Shown: positions 26,071 through 32,869, counted from the first letter of the stretch. The stretch: 52,715 bases of DNA from a virus (IMGVR_UViG_3300034021_000533:1-52715), one strand, 5' to 3'. The notes: generated from the letters alone by a model not told the origin. Program-made: numbers and translations.

Positions 26071-26259
26071 TTAATTTGTTTTTTGTTGTTGTTCGTTGTT
26101 ATTGTTCTGATAAGGGAATACACGATTAAGTGTATCACGTCTTTTTGCGCAGCCACAGTCTTTACCTGTAGCCTTTGCAACAGTCTCTACTACCTTCTTA
26201 ATGCCGGTAGCAGTTGTGATCTTCTCGATAGTGTCCCCAAGTCCTTTACTTTTTTCCAT
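26071..26259 (-). CDS. Small Cys-containing protein, function unknown
   Basis: A 62-residue protein with an N-terminal amphipathic helix (LGDTIEKITTATGIKKVVET) and a compact motif CGCAKRRDTLNRVFPY, followed by an Asn/Gln-rich tail. I recognise the CxCxKRRDxLNxxFPY pattern as one that recurs in small Bacteroidota phage proteins, but the function is not known. The gene ends one base after the next gene's start. The Cys pair could bind metal or form a crosslink. Confidence 0.55.
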   Translation of the reverse strand: MEKSKGLGDTIEKITTATGIKKVVETVAKATGKDCGCAKRRDTLNRVFPYQNNNNEQQQKTN

Positions 26260-26262
26260 ATT

Positions 26263-26346
26263 CTAAAATTTGCCCCAACCCGATTTCTCCATACACTTCA
26301 ACCGATACTCTTCAATCAGCCTGAGAAGTTCAATTATCTTTTTCAT
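26263..26346 (-). CDS. Tiny helical protein (27 residues), translationally coupled
   Basis: The sequence MKKIIELLRLIEEYRLKCME leads to a GWGKF end. The ATG overlaps the stop of the preceding gene as ATGA, and the stop lies 3 bases before the next gene, so the ORF fits exactly between two genes. That coupling is the main support. It would be an amphipathic helix with one Cys. Function unknown; it could also be non-coding spacer. Confidence 0.4.
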   Translation of the reverse strand: MKKIIELLRLIEEYRLKCMEKSGWGKF

Positions 26347-26495
26347 TTCTTTTTCTTACCGGCTACTGCCATCTGCTGAAACTTCTTTTTGCCGTATTTA
26401 TTACGACCTATAGAAGCAACAATGGCATCAGCCCTTTTGGGACTGATGCCTTGCTTCTTCTGAATCTTATTTGACAGCGTACTAAACTTGCTCAT
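26343..26495 (-). CDS. Small very basic protein (50 residues)
   Basis: The sequence begins MSKFSTLSNKIQKKQGISPK and ends QMAVAGKKKK. It has a net charge strongly above zero and a short helix ISPKRADAIVASIGRNKYGK. It starts 14 bases before the stop of the upstream gene and overlaps the next ATG by four bases. Basic proteins of this type cluster with virion genes and may bind packaged DNA; no defined domain is recognised. Confidence 0.55.
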   Translation of the reverse strand: MSKFSTLSNKIQKKQGISPKRADAIVASIGRNKYGKKKFQQMAVAGKKKK

Positions 26496-26889
26496 CTTCC
26501 TCGGACGGTTTTTCAGGCTCTATGCCTTCAACCCATCCTGCGAGGAATTTGAAGTCTTCGATGCCTTCAGTTGAAAAAGTAAATTGATAAAAGTCAAACG
26601 CTTCATCGAGTAGCTTCTTCATATCCTTCGCCATTGCCTTGATGCCATCCTTAGTGAATTTGTATTCACCTTTGTCATTCAATTCCAATACACCATTTGA
26701 TGTAGTGAAAGCGTGGTCAAGACGAATGTCCTCTCTCTTTTCGTTGTAACTCTCAAAAAGAGGTTTGATTTTCTCAGCGATCTTTTTAAGCTTCGCTTCT
26801 GCTTTGCTACCTTTTTCAGCAGGAGTCATATTTAGTGCACGCACTAAGTCTAATAACTCCGCATTTGATTTGCTAACTTTTGTTGCCAT
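26482..26889 (-). CDS. Charged protein of unknown function
   Basis: The start is placed at the ATG at 26889 (MATKVSKSNAELLDLVRALN), preceded by the AAATCAAATCAA leader seen before other genes; the ATG at 26913 is unlikely. The 135-residue product is helical and Lys/Glu-rich, with FTKDGIKAMAKDMKKLLDEA and an acidic end (PEKPSEEDEQV). Phage proteins with this pattern occur in head or tail gene clusters. A -7 promoter element lies just upstream. Confidence 0.6.
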   Translation of the reverse strand: MATKVSKSNAELLDLVRALNMTPAEKGSKAEAKLKKIAEKIKPLFESYNEKREDIRLDHAFTTSNGVLELNDKGEYKFTKDGIKAMAKDMKKLLDEAFDFYQFTFSTEGIEDFKFLAGWVEGIEPEKPSEEDEQV

Positions 26890-26910
26890 TTGATTTGATT
26901 TTAATTTGAA

Positions 26911-26918
26911 CAAATATA
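26911..26918 (-). promoter_or_regulatory. Possible -7 promoter element (TATATTTG)
   Basis: The minus strand reads TATATTTG 21 bases before the ATG at 26889. The -33 region is GTAA rather than TTTG, so only half of the promoter matches. Confidence 0.35.
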
Positions 26919-27254
26919 CTAAACTTTAGAAACTCTTTTACCCATTCCAACCCTGCTCTTCTCAGCTTTTTTTGCAGCAAGTTTGGAAGGTGATATTTCA
27001 CTCTTTGTTTTCGGTGTCTTTGAAGACACTCGCTTGGTTGGTCGGCAGTATTCATTACCACCTCCTGCACCACAGGCTTTGCCTGTTCGGGTATCCACCC
27101 ACTTCTCGCTTTGCCATCTTTTCAAGCTCGTACCTGTCTCTGTCCTTCGGACAGTTCCGGATGCCTTCCTGCATTTTGCAATAGCTTGTGAAGCTCTTGC
27201 AGATGGAAAGACATCATACGATGCTTTGACTTTTCTATAACAAGCGTCTTTCAT
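26919..27254 (-). CDS. Conserved phage protein of DUF5872 type, basic
   Basis: A 111-residue basic protein. The conserved core is YDVFPSARASQAIAKCRK at residues 13-30 and KWVDTRTGKACGAGGGNEYC (about 52-71) followed by RPTKRVSSKTPK. This is the signature of a widespread viral family (DUF5872-like) of unknown function. One 16-bp inverted repeat copy falls exactly in the VSSKTP codons. The C-terminus is Lys/Ser-rich. It starts one base inside the preceding stop. Nucleic-acid binding is plausible from charge and Cys content, not shown. Confidence 0.65.
   Translation of the reverse strand: MKDACYRKVKASYDVFPSARASQAIAKCRKASGTVRRTETGTSLKRWQSEKWVDTRTGKACGAGGGNEYCRPTKRVSSKTPKTKSEISPSKLAAKKAEKSRVGMGKRVSKV
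27014..27029 (+). repeat. 16-bp inverted repeat, copy 2
   Basis: The plus strand reads GTGTCTTTGAAGACAC, inside the DUF5872-type gene, in the frame V-S-S-K-T. It is identical to copy 1 but in a different reading frame. Confidence 0.9.
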
Positions 27255-27436
27255 TACTTCTTTTCAGACATTCTGATTTTACGGTCTTCAACTCGTGCAG
27301 CTCTTCCAAGAATCCTGTCGGCTTTTTTCTCACGACCCTCATCTACAGCTTTGTTGCCTTTAGCCACAAGCTTGTCTTCTCTTTTCTGCAAACGATCAAT
27401 TACGTTATTCCTAAATGGTATGCTATTGTAATCCAT
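27254..27436 (-). CDS. Small basic protein (60 residues)
   Basis: The product starts MDYNSIPFRNNVIDRLQKRE and is made mostly of charged helix (KKADRILGRAARVEDRKIRM). It overlaps both neighbours by one base. No domain is recognised. It is one of several short Lys/Arg-rich proteins coded in series here. Confidence 0.5.
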   Translation of the reverse strand: MDYNSIPFRNNVIDRLQKREDKLVAKGNKAVDEGREKKADRILGRAARVEDRKIRMSEKK

Positions 27437-27726
27437 TAGTATTTCCCTTTACGTGATTTAGGAGATGATTGCGTTGAGCCACCGGGACCTGCCCATAAGT
27501 TTTTACACGCCCAATACTTTGCGCTTAACTTGTTGTTGGCTTCACTGCAACCGTGTCTTGCTCGAAATGAAGACCGTGCCGCTGCTGAATAGTTATGACC
27601 ATAACCCTTTGCACCGAAGTGAATAAGCTTCTCTTGCCCATTTGCACAGGCTTTCACCATTCGCTTCTTGCCGGGTCGATCTGAAGCAACGACACGGTTA
27701 CATTTCATTTTCGATTTAGTTGCCAT
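27436..27726 (-). CDS. Small basic Cys-containing conserved phage protein
   Basis: A 96-residue protein with the recognisable segment KRMVKACANGQEKLIHFGAK followed by SSFRARHGCSEANNKLSAKY and WACKNLW. This combination recurs in small phage proteins near structural genes. Cys9, Cys27, Cys59 and Cys73 could form a metal site. The tail is Lys/Ser-rich. It overlaps neighbours by one base. Function unknown; DNA binding is a guess based on charge. Confidence 0.6.
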   Translation of the reverse strand: MATKSKMKCNRVVASDRPGKKRMVKACANGQEKLIHFGAKGYGHNYSAAARSSFRARHGCSEANNKLSAKYWACKNLWAGPGGSTQSSPKSRKGKY

Positions 27727-28301
27727 TACTTCTTTTTCTTTGCAGCTTTCTTAACGAGAGCTTTAGCAACTTTCTTAGCAGCAGCTTTCTTTACCATTCC
27801 TTTACCGGAAGATACAGGAGCTTGAAGCATAGAAGAAGCAGGCAAGTTTGGTTTTGCTTTTTTCATCGCTTTTGTTTTTGTGGGGTTAGTAATTATTTTT
27901 TGGGCTTTTTTGGTTTTGGCATTGTCGCTGCCTTCACCTTTTGTGTGCAAGGAGTCATCTTCTTTTATTTTATTAGTGATAATATCTTTACCTTTTGTAA
28001 CGGTAACCTTTCCGTCTGACACATCAACCTTCATTGATTCTGTTTTATCTTTCGATACTTCAGTGATCAACTCTTTGATGATGGTTATCTCAGGCTTATC
28101 TTCTTTTTCTTTTGCTCCAACAATGTGTTGCAGTATTCCAATCAGCGCCATTGAACTCGTAGCAACAAGTCCAATTACTGCCGGCAGTACACTACTATCT
28201 AAGAACATAGAGCTCCCTACACCAATCAACACAAGAAGTGTGATATAGTTGATGGCGTTTTTACCCAAATGCTTAGAAGCTATTTCTCTTGCCGATTCCA
28301 T
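27726..28301 (-). CDS. Membrane protein with Lys/Ala-rich C-terminal tail
   Basis: A 191-residue protein. Two hydrophobic segments lie at about residues 17-35 (AINYITLLVLIGVGSSMFL) and 37-60 (SVLPAVIGLVATSSMALIGI). The middle is charged (KEKEDKPEITIIKELITEVS), and the last 60 residues are very Lys/Ala-rich (KKAAAKKVAKALVKKAAKKK), like a histone-H1 tail. A membrane anchor plus a nucleic-acid-binding tail is unusual. It is the first gene of the long minus-strand late block, just behind a divergent promoter. Function unknown. Confidence 0.6.
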   Translation of the reverse strand: MESAREIASKHLGKNAINYITLLVLIGVGSSMFLDSSVLPAVIGLVATSSMALIGILQHIVGAKEKEDKPEITIIKELITEVSKDKTESMKVDVSDGKVTVTKGKDIITNKIKEDDSLHTKGEGSDNAKTKKAQKIITNPTKTKAMKKAKPNLPASSMLQAPVSSGKGMVKKAAAKKVAKALVKKAAKKKK

Positions 28302-28325
28302 TATCTATCTTTGTTCACAAATATA
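28283..28325. promoter_or_regulatory. Divergent promoter pair
   Basis: On the plus strand TTTC (28283-28286), 19 bases, then TATCTTTG (28306-28313), directed at the winged-helix gene at 28331. On the minus strand TATATTTG (28318-28325), directed at the late block starting at 28301, without a clear -33 box. The two -7 boxes lie 4 bases apart, so occupancy of one could exclude the other and make a simple switch between directions. Confidence 0.55.
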
Positions 28326-28330
28326 ATAAA

Positions 28331-28792
28331 ATGAAATCAAATTTTGACGATTACTTAAAATATTGGAGGGTCATTCGCCAATACATAAAGGCGAGGTACG
28401 AGCTCTCTCAGGCAGACCTTGATATGCTGCTGTTTCTCTACTCGGAAGGATACTTCGGAAAGGATAAGTTTAGGGAGTTCGCCCAACTCGTTTCGTGGGA
28501 CGTGAACAGGTTTGACCGGCTACTCACTCAGGGATGGATAGAAAACTTCAGAGCCGGCAGGCGTGGGGTGAAAGGGTTATACTGTTTGTCTTACAAAGCC
28601 AAGCGGATGATCGGCTCCATCTACAAGAAGCTGTCGGGTCAGGAGATACCGATGAACGATGTCAACAACCCTATGTTTGCCCGGAATGTAAAGTTCACCG
28701 ACAAGGTGTACCGCAACTTCATCATACAGATGAACGAGGACACCCGTAAGGCTAAGGCTACAGGACAACTACCACATCACGTTCCTGAATGA
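28331..28792 (+). CDS. Winged-helix DNA-binding protein, likely regulator
   Basis: The start is at the ATG at 28331 (MKSNFDDYLKYWRVIRQYIK), just after the promoter; an upstream in-frame ATG at 28289 lies before it. The 153-residue protein has a winged-helix core: SQADLDMLLFLYSEGYFGKD, then LVSWDVNRFDRLLTQGWIEN and a wing RRGVKGLYCLSYKAKRMIGS, as in MarR-like proteins. It lies divergently from the late block and could control that promoter. Its 3' end overlaps the convergent GroES gene by 35 bases. The role is inferred from fold and position. Confidence 0.6.
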   Translation: MKSNFDDYLKYWRVIRQYIKARYELSQADLDMLLFLYSEGYFGKDKFREFAQLVSWDVNRFDRLLTQGWIENFRAGRRGVKGLYCLSYKAKRMIGSIYKKLSGQEIPMNDVNNPMFARNVKFTDKVYRNFIIQMNEDTRKAKATGQLPHHVPE

Positions 28793-29015
28793 TCGTGAAG
28801 GGCTCGTCCCCGATAATCATCGTATAGCTCTGCGCCTTGTCGTAGTAGATCTCATCTCCTTCGGAGATAGAGTGGACCTCAGTGCCGGGGGTTACCACCT
28901 TGCCACGCTTGTAGCGTAGCTGATTGGTATCCTCACCCGACAGGACAAGTCCTGACGAGGTCTTTACCTCTTCGTCTACTTGTCTGATTACTATGTTCTT
29001 ACCTATAGCTTTCAT
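28758..29015 (-). CDS. groES: Co-chaperonin GroES-like protein
   Basis: An 85-residue Cpn10. It starts MKAIGKNIVIRQVDEEVKTS with the GroES N-terminal strand, a mobile-loop region SSGLVLSGEDTNQL, then RGKVVTPG, ISEGDEIYYD and the terminal strand IIQERDVVVVL. It is a little shorter than bacterial GroES. It is the last gene of the operon that starts with groEL and overlaps the zinc-ribbon gene by 17 bases. Its 3' end overlaps the convergent plus-strand gene. It would cap the phage or host GroEL. Confidence 0.75.
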   Translation of the reverse strand: MKAIGKNIVIRQVDEEVKTSSGLVLSGEDTNQLRYKRGKVVTPGTEVHSISEGDEIYYDKAQSYTMIIGDEPFTIIQERDVVVVL

Positions 29016-29193
29016 CGTCTCGTTTTATTTCAGTCCAATGTCCACACTTAGGACACTCTAATAAATCACCGTGGTGTAGTTCCACGTGGAACTCTGACCA
29101 CTCAATCTTGCTTGCCTCCACAAGGGCAAGCCATTTGAAGTTGCATTGGTCGCACTCCATCGGGTATGCTACGTTCTCTTGCCCTACGTTCAT
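28999..29193 (-). CDS. Small zinc-ribbon protein
   Basis: A 64-residue protein with CDQC (about 14-17) and CPKC (about 47-50) pairs, the classical four-Cys zinc ribbon, plus WLALVEASKIEWSEFHVELH between them. It overlaps both neighbours in the chaperonin operon by 4-17 bases. Such ribbons bind nucleic acid or protein; the specific partner is unknown. Confidence 0.6.
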   Translation of the reverse strand: MNVGQENVAYPMECDQCNFKWLALVEASKIEWSEFHVELHHGDLLECPKCGHWTEIKRDDESYR

Positions 29194-29642
29194 ATACCCA
29201 AAAGATCTATTCGTTCATCCAAACAGGTCAGGTAGGTCTTCATGGCCATAAGCTGAATGCTCAAGAGCGCACGGTTGTTCTTGTCCAACTCATAAAACTT
29301 AGAGGACTCAACAAAGGATTTGAGCTTATTAAACTTCTCCTCTAACTGATCGTGCTCGTCTTTCAGACGTGTTTTGAAATCCCCCTCCTCAGCTTTATCG
29401 TAGGTTACATCAAAGATGTAAGGCTTGCATGGATAGTATTCACCTTTTACCCCACGAATGATATAATCTCCGGTAGAGGCAGTCATATTACCCTCAAGAG
29501 TTGGAACAGATAGTTTAATCTCATCTCCGATTAGGTCAATCTTTACTTTATGACTTGACCATTTATTTATTAGTTCTGCATTGTCAAGGCTACCGTTAAA
29601 CTGAATAGCTTCGATGATTACGGGTTTCTTTTTGTATCTCAT
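29190..29642 (-). CDS. PGDYG-like protein with C-terminal Acb2/Tad1-like helical hairpin
   Basis: A 150-residue, two-part protein. Residues 1-85 match small phage proteins starting MRYKKKPVIIEAIQFNG with a TGDYIIRGVKGEYYPCKP motif (PGDYG type). Residues 88-150 form two helices: FKTRLKDEHDQLEEKFNKLK, then ELDKNNRALLSIQLMAMKTY and LDERIDLL. The pattern resembles the hairpin of crAss001_48-related proteins and the Acb2/Tad1 anti-defence family, which sequester cyclic nucleotide signals of CBASS and Thoeris. If correct, it is a host-immunity inhibitor. The resemblance was read by eye. It lies between groEL and the zinc ribbon, with 4-base overlaps. Confidence 0.55.
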   Translation of the reverse strand: MRYKKKPVIIEAIQFNGSLDNAELINKWSSHKVKIDLIGDEIKLSVPTLEGNMTASTGDYIIRGVKGEYYPCKPYIFDVTYDKAEEGDFKTRLKDEHDQLEEKFNKLKSFVESSKFYELDKNNRALLSIQLMAMKTYLTCLDERIDLLGI

Positions 29643-31237
29643 TTGGTTTCGTATGAGCGTGCCATTGTTATGATGGCATTGGTGGATAATATGGTGGTCG
29701 CTACGCTGATGGCGTTCTGTAGTGCTGAGCGTGTCACCTTCAGTGGGTCAATCACACCCATCTTGATTAGATCGCCCATCTGCTTGGTCTTTACATTGAG
29801 ACCCACTCCCTCTTGAATGTCATGGGTATAATGGTCTTCAGCCTTCAGTCCTGCGTTCTCAAGGATCTGCTCAAGGGGCGCTTTAAGTGCTGTCTGCAGT
29901 ATCTGTGCTGCTATGTCCTGCTCCTCTTGGGTGATCTCACCCAAAAGGTCGAAGACCTCAACTTCGTACAAGGCCTTACCACCACCGGGCAGGATACCCT
30001 CCTCAAGTGCGGAACGCACAGCATGCACCGCATCGTCAACCCTGTCGTACAACTCTTTCTGCTCAAGGTCAGTGTTTCCACCTACGTAGATCACTCCAAT
30101 GCCTCCCGTCAGGGAGGCAATGCGAGACAATATGTGATCCTTGTCAGCCTTCTTCTTAGCCACAGCATGCGCCTCCCAAAGCTGAGCCACACGCTCGTCA
30201 ACCTTTTCAGGTTGGAGCTTGAGGTCAGATTTGATGATGATCGTGCTGTCTCTACCAACTATCACCTTGGCGGCATGGCCCAAGTCAGCGTAGCTGATTT
30301 GACTCAGGTCATCACCCGTTTTCTCGCTGAAGTATGTCGCCCCTACTGACACCGCTAAGTCCTGCATCAGCTCATGCTGCTTGTACCCAAAGCTCGGAGG
30401 CTGTATCGCACAAAGCTTAAGGTTGTTCTTCATTACGTTAGCCGCAAGGGTGTTCACCACGTTTACGTGGCAGTTCGATACTATCAACAACTTCTTACCC
30501 TCTTGGATAATTGGTTTCAATACCCCCTCGATCTGAAGAATGTTCCCAATCTCAATGTCAGCCACGAGCACCATCACGTCCTCAAACACACACTCGTCCC
30601 GACTCTGATCGTTAATGAACAGTGGGCTCATATACCCCCTGTCAATCTTTAGACCCTTGGTGGTCTCGGCATACGTCTCAGCCGTCTGACTCCGCTCCAC
30701 GGTAACAATCCCACTACGCCCCACGTCCTTATACACCTCGGCAATAATCCTACCTATCTCACGGTCATTGTTCGCAGAGATGGAGGCAATGTCCACAAGC
30801 ATTGAGCTCGAGACTTTCTTGGCACGCCTGCGCAGCTTGTCCACCACCTTGCCACTTATGTCCACCATATTGCGTAGCACCTCGGTGCGGTTATGGTGTG
30901 GTTTAATGTGGCTGATGCCACCCTCCACAAGCGCCTCAGTCAAGACAATGGCTGTAGTCGTACCATCACCGGCAAGTGTTGCCGTACGATCCGCTGCCTC
31001 CTTCATCATCTTAACCGCAAGGTTCTCGACAGGGTCAATTAAGTCGACTGCTTTAGCCACGGTCACACCGTCTTTAGTGACGGTGATTCCGTGGGTATGT
31101 TGGGGGGATTCTATAAGTACTGTATTACCGGAAGGTCCTAACGTGCTTTTTACCGCACCTGAAATCTTTTTGATACCGGAAACCAATTTAGCCTGCCCTT
31201 CTTCTGAAAAGAACAGTTCTTTAGGAGAGTATTCCAT
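29639..31237 (-). CDS. groEL: Chaperonin GroEL (phage-encoded)
   Basis: A 532-residue Cpn60. The ATP site is visible: KDGVTVAK (about 55-62) and AGDGTTTAIVL (89-99), with the typical SISANND segment in the middle and LPGGGKALYEVEVFD plus EEQDIAAQILQTAL near the equatorial end. The usual C-terminal GGM tail is missing; the protein ends ITMARSYETK. The length is close to bacterial GroEL. It is the first gene of a four-gene operon with its own strong promoter and ends with a 4-base overlap into the next gene. It would fold phage proteins, perhaps with the operon's own GroES. Confidence 0.85.
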   Translation of the reverse strand: MEYSPKELFFSEEGQAKLVSGIKKISGAVKSTLGPSGNTVLIESPQHTHGITVTKDGVTVAKAVDLIDPVENLAVKMMKEAADRTATLAGDGTTTAIVLTEALVEGGISHIKPHHNRTEVLRNMVDISGKVVDKLRRRAKKVSSSMLVDIASISANNDREIGRIIAEVYKDVGRSGIVTVERSQTAETYAETTKGLKIDRGYMSPLFINDQSRDECVFEDVMVLVADIEIGNILQIEGVLKPIIQEGKKLLIVSNCHVNVVNTLAANVMKNNLKLCAIQPPSFGYKQHELMQDLAVSVGATYFSEKTGDDLSQISYADLGHAAKVIVGRDSTIIIKSDLKLQPEKVDERVAQLWEAHAVAKKKADKDHILSRIASLTGGIGVIYVGGNTDLEQKELYDRVDDAVHAVRSALEEGILPGGGKALYEVEVFDLLGEITQEEQDIAAQILQTALKAPLEQILENAGLKAEDHYTHDIQEGVGLNVKTKQMGDLIKMGVIDPLKVTRSALQNAISVATTILSTNAIITMARSYETK

Positions 31238-31258
31238 TTGATTTGATTTGAATGTTCA

Positions 31259-31289
31259 CAAAAATAATAATCTCGGTTCATTTGACAAA
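31259..31289 (-). promoter_or_regulatory. Strong Bacteroidota-type promoter for the chaperonin operon
   Basis: The minus strand reads TTTG (31286-31289), exactly 19 bases, then TATTTTTG (31259-31266), the consensus -33/-7 pair. The ATG at 31237 is about 21 bases past the -7 box, giving a very short A-rich leader. Confidence 0.75.
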
Positions 31290-31505
31290 GCTTATAGCAA
31301 TAAATATTCAGAGAATAAAACTATTGCTATAAGTATGTCACAATCTTCCTCCCCTATTATATATATATATTTACCTCCTTTTATTAAGAAATTTATGATT
31401 AGAGTTCATTTTCAAAATCGACATAATTGACAGTATATTAATAATCAATTAGTTAGACGACATAAAAACAACATAGTATTGATAGATAATCAGGTAATAT
31501 ATAAA
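31290..31505. other. AT-rich intergenic stretch
   Basis: No convincing gene was seen between the chaperonin promoter and the terminator of the 31561-31770 gene. It holds an alternating ATATATATAT tract near 31360 and many short A/T runs. A 60-codon plus-strand reading frame here (31248-31430) is AT-driven and has no family signal. It may be only a spacer. Confidence 0.5.
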
Positions 31506-31538
31506 AACAAAAAGAGGGACCATAGAAATAGCCCCTCT
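31506..31538 (-). terminator. Rho-independent terminator
   Basis: On the minus strand AGAGGGGCTA, a loop, GGTCCCTCT and a T-rich tail TTTTTGTTTTT. It lies 23 bases past the stop of the small gene at 31561, so it ends that transcript. Confidence 0.7.
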
Positions 31539-31560
31539 TCAAATCAACGATTGCTTGCCA

Positions 31561-31770
31561 TTAGTCATCGTCTTTCATACGAGACTCTCTTAAAGACTCT
31601 ACCAAATCAGCTTTCATCTCAGCCTGAAACATTGCCTCACTCATAGTGGCAATCTTCTCAGCACGCTTCAACTCCTTCTTAATTTGTACAGCCTGTTGGA
31701 TACCGGTAACATCGTTAGGACGGGTGTTAATCAACCTCCCGTTCTTAACTGTAAGATCATTGTATTTCAT
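31561..31770 (-). CDS. Small helical protein, function unknown
   Basis: A 69-residue protein starting MKYNDLTVKNGRLINTRPND with a long helix (QAVQIKKELKRAEKIATMSE) and an acidic end (ESRMKDDD). It is monocistronic, with its own -7 promoter box upstream and a terminator downstream. The isolated strong unit suggests an early or regulatory protein, but no domain is recognised. Confidence 0.55.
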   Translation of the reverse strand: MKYNDLTVKNGRLINTRPNDVTGIQQAVQIKKELKRAEKIATMSEAMFQAEMKADLVESLRESRMKDDD

Positions 31771-31786
31771 AACTACGTAGTTTCCT

Positions 31787-31794
31787 CAAATATA
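31787..31794 (-). promoter_or_regulatory. -7 promoter element before the 31561-31770 gene
   Basis: The minus strand reads TATATTTG, a perfect TAnnTTTG box, 16 bases before the ATG at 31770. No TTTG box is seen 19 bases upstream. Confidence 0.45.
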
Positions 31795-32060
31795 AAAAAA
31801 ATTTAGATACCCGTAGTGCGGAGGTAATATACCGGTTTTGCGCAGATGGACCCGATCCGAAAACGACTTTGTTTTGAAGGGGTGGGGGTCTGAAATGGTC
31901 GGGCTCTTGCGGATTTTTTGCCTTTTTCCCTCCTGCTCCTGCTCCTGCGCCCTGCTCCTGCTCCCTGTCTTGCGTCCGCTCCTCCTCCCCTCCGGTCCTC
32001 CGGTTACCGGTCACCGGCTGCCGGTCCTCCTCCGGTTGCGCCCCTCCTCCCCTCCGCCCT

Positions 32061-32076
32061 GTGTCTTCAAAGACAC
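32061..32076 (+). repeat. 16-bp inverted repeat, copy 3 (intergenic)
   Basis: The plus strand reads GTGTCTTCAAAGACAC at the end of the pyrimidine tract, about 155 bases before the promoter of the plus-strand operon. It is the same repeat in the opposite orientation to copies 1 and 2. Confidence 0.9.
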
Positions 32077-32231
32077 TAAAAAGAATTAAGAGAAGACGAG
32101 AGGAGCGAGGCTACCTCCCCTCCCCTGTCTGAATGTGCAAACAATTGACAGGGATTGAACACAGGTTAAACATCTGAAAAACAGAACGTGGAAAACGTGT
32201 GAAAAATAATTTTGAAAAAAAGTAAATAAAA

Positions 32232-32262
32232 TTTGGAATGAACGAGAATTGAACTATATTTG
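32232..32262 (+). promoter_or_regulatory. Bacteroidota-type promoter of the plus-strand early operon
   Basis: TTTG (32232-32235), 19 bases, then TATATTTG (32255-32262), a consensus -33/-7 pair 19 bases before the ATG at 32282. Confidence 0.75.
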
Positions 32263-32281
32263 ATAAAATTTTATACACACT

Positions 32282-32869
32282 ATGAGCAATCTACTACGAA
32301 TCGAGGCTGACTTTCTCCGCAGGTCGGAGGTCGCTTCAGCCCTGCGCTTGCAGGAGGTGCGCACGATACAGCGCACCATCACCAACGCAAAGAAGAAAAA
32401 ATTTGAGCAATCTCTCGCCCTGTCTCAGCACGTAAGCGCAGCGTTCACGTGGTTCAAGTCTGACGAGGGTCAGGCAAAGTTCAGGGAGGAGGGCATCTCG
32501 TGGACGGCTGAAGACTTTGGGCTCAAGGTCTTCGGATGGCAAAAGTCATTTTTTTACAAGATGGTCAAGGTCGCTGCTGTACCTGCTGAGGTAGTCGAGC
32601 GCTACAGCGCACAGGCTGACGAGAGTGGCGAAGATGCTCAGCGCTCAGTCGAGGAGCTCCTCAGTTTTGCAAGGGCTGCGGAAAGTGGCACAGATGGCGG
32701 TGGAGAAGATGCTCAGCCACGTGCTGAGGTAGTGCTCAGCCTGTCGTTCAATCATCCTGACGGAAAGGTCACCCTGAAAATTGATGATGCAGGGCAGGTG
32801 AAAATCAAAGGGGCTGAGAGTCTCGAGCAGGTGCGCAACGTATTAAACCAATTTCTAAACCAATTCTAA
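32282..32869 (+). CDS. Uncharacterised protein, first gene of the plus-strand operon
   Basis: A 195-residue protein. Residues 1-60 are helical and basic (RTIQRTITNAKKKKFEQSLA), followed by FTWFKSDEGQAKFREEGISW and FGLKVFGWQKSFFYKMVKVA, which looks like a helix-turn-helix-type region. A Glu/Ser/Gly linker follows (AAESGTDGGGEDAQ), then a beta-rich end (VTLKIDDAGQVKIKGAES). A DNA-binding or replication-control role would fit this first-gene position, but I do not recognise the family. The ACACACT-ATG leader is the same as that of the next gene. Confidence 0.5.
   Translation: MSNLLRIEADFLRRSEVASALRLQEVRTIQRTITNAKKKKFEQSLALSQHVSAAFTWFKSDEGQAKFREEGISWTAEDFGLKVFGWQKSFFYKMVKVAAVPAEVVERYSAQADESGEDAQRSVEELLSFARAAESGTDGGGEDAQPRAEVVLSLSFNHPDGKVTLKIDDAGQVKIKGAESLEQVRNVLNQFLNQF

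Larger units (their letters stand above)
31771..32231. other. Long intergenic region with strand-biased pyrimidine tract
   Basis: About 460 bases with no accepted gene. From 31921 to 32060 the plus strand is almost all C and T with repeated CTCCTG and CCGGT units (TCCTGCTCCTGCTCCTG is the clearest), followed by the 16-bp inverted repeat at 32061. The last 150 bases are A-rich. The region separates a minus-strand transcript from the plus-strand early operon. It could hold an origin, a regulatory tract or a structured RNA; I cannot tell which. Confidence 0.5.

Noticed and set aside
26071-26180. Longer form of the spike-base-like protein starting at 26180
   Set aside because: The extra 37 residues overlap the previous gene and are unlike the family; the ATG at 26069 has the usual A-rich leader.
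29813-30349. 178-codon frame antisense to groEL
   Set aside because: It lies wholly within a gene with clear GroEL motifs; long antisense frames are expected there.
31248-31430. 60-codon plus-strand reading frame in the AT-rich gap
   Set aside because: It overlaps the minus-strand chaperonin promoter, has AT-driven composition (Asn/Lys/Ile/Ser) and shows no family signal or leader.
31757-32014. 85-codon minus-strand frame with Glu/Gly/Arg repeats
   Set aside because: It is the translation of the pyrimidine tract; it overlaps the 31561-31770 gene start and its -7 box, and low complexity explains the open frame.
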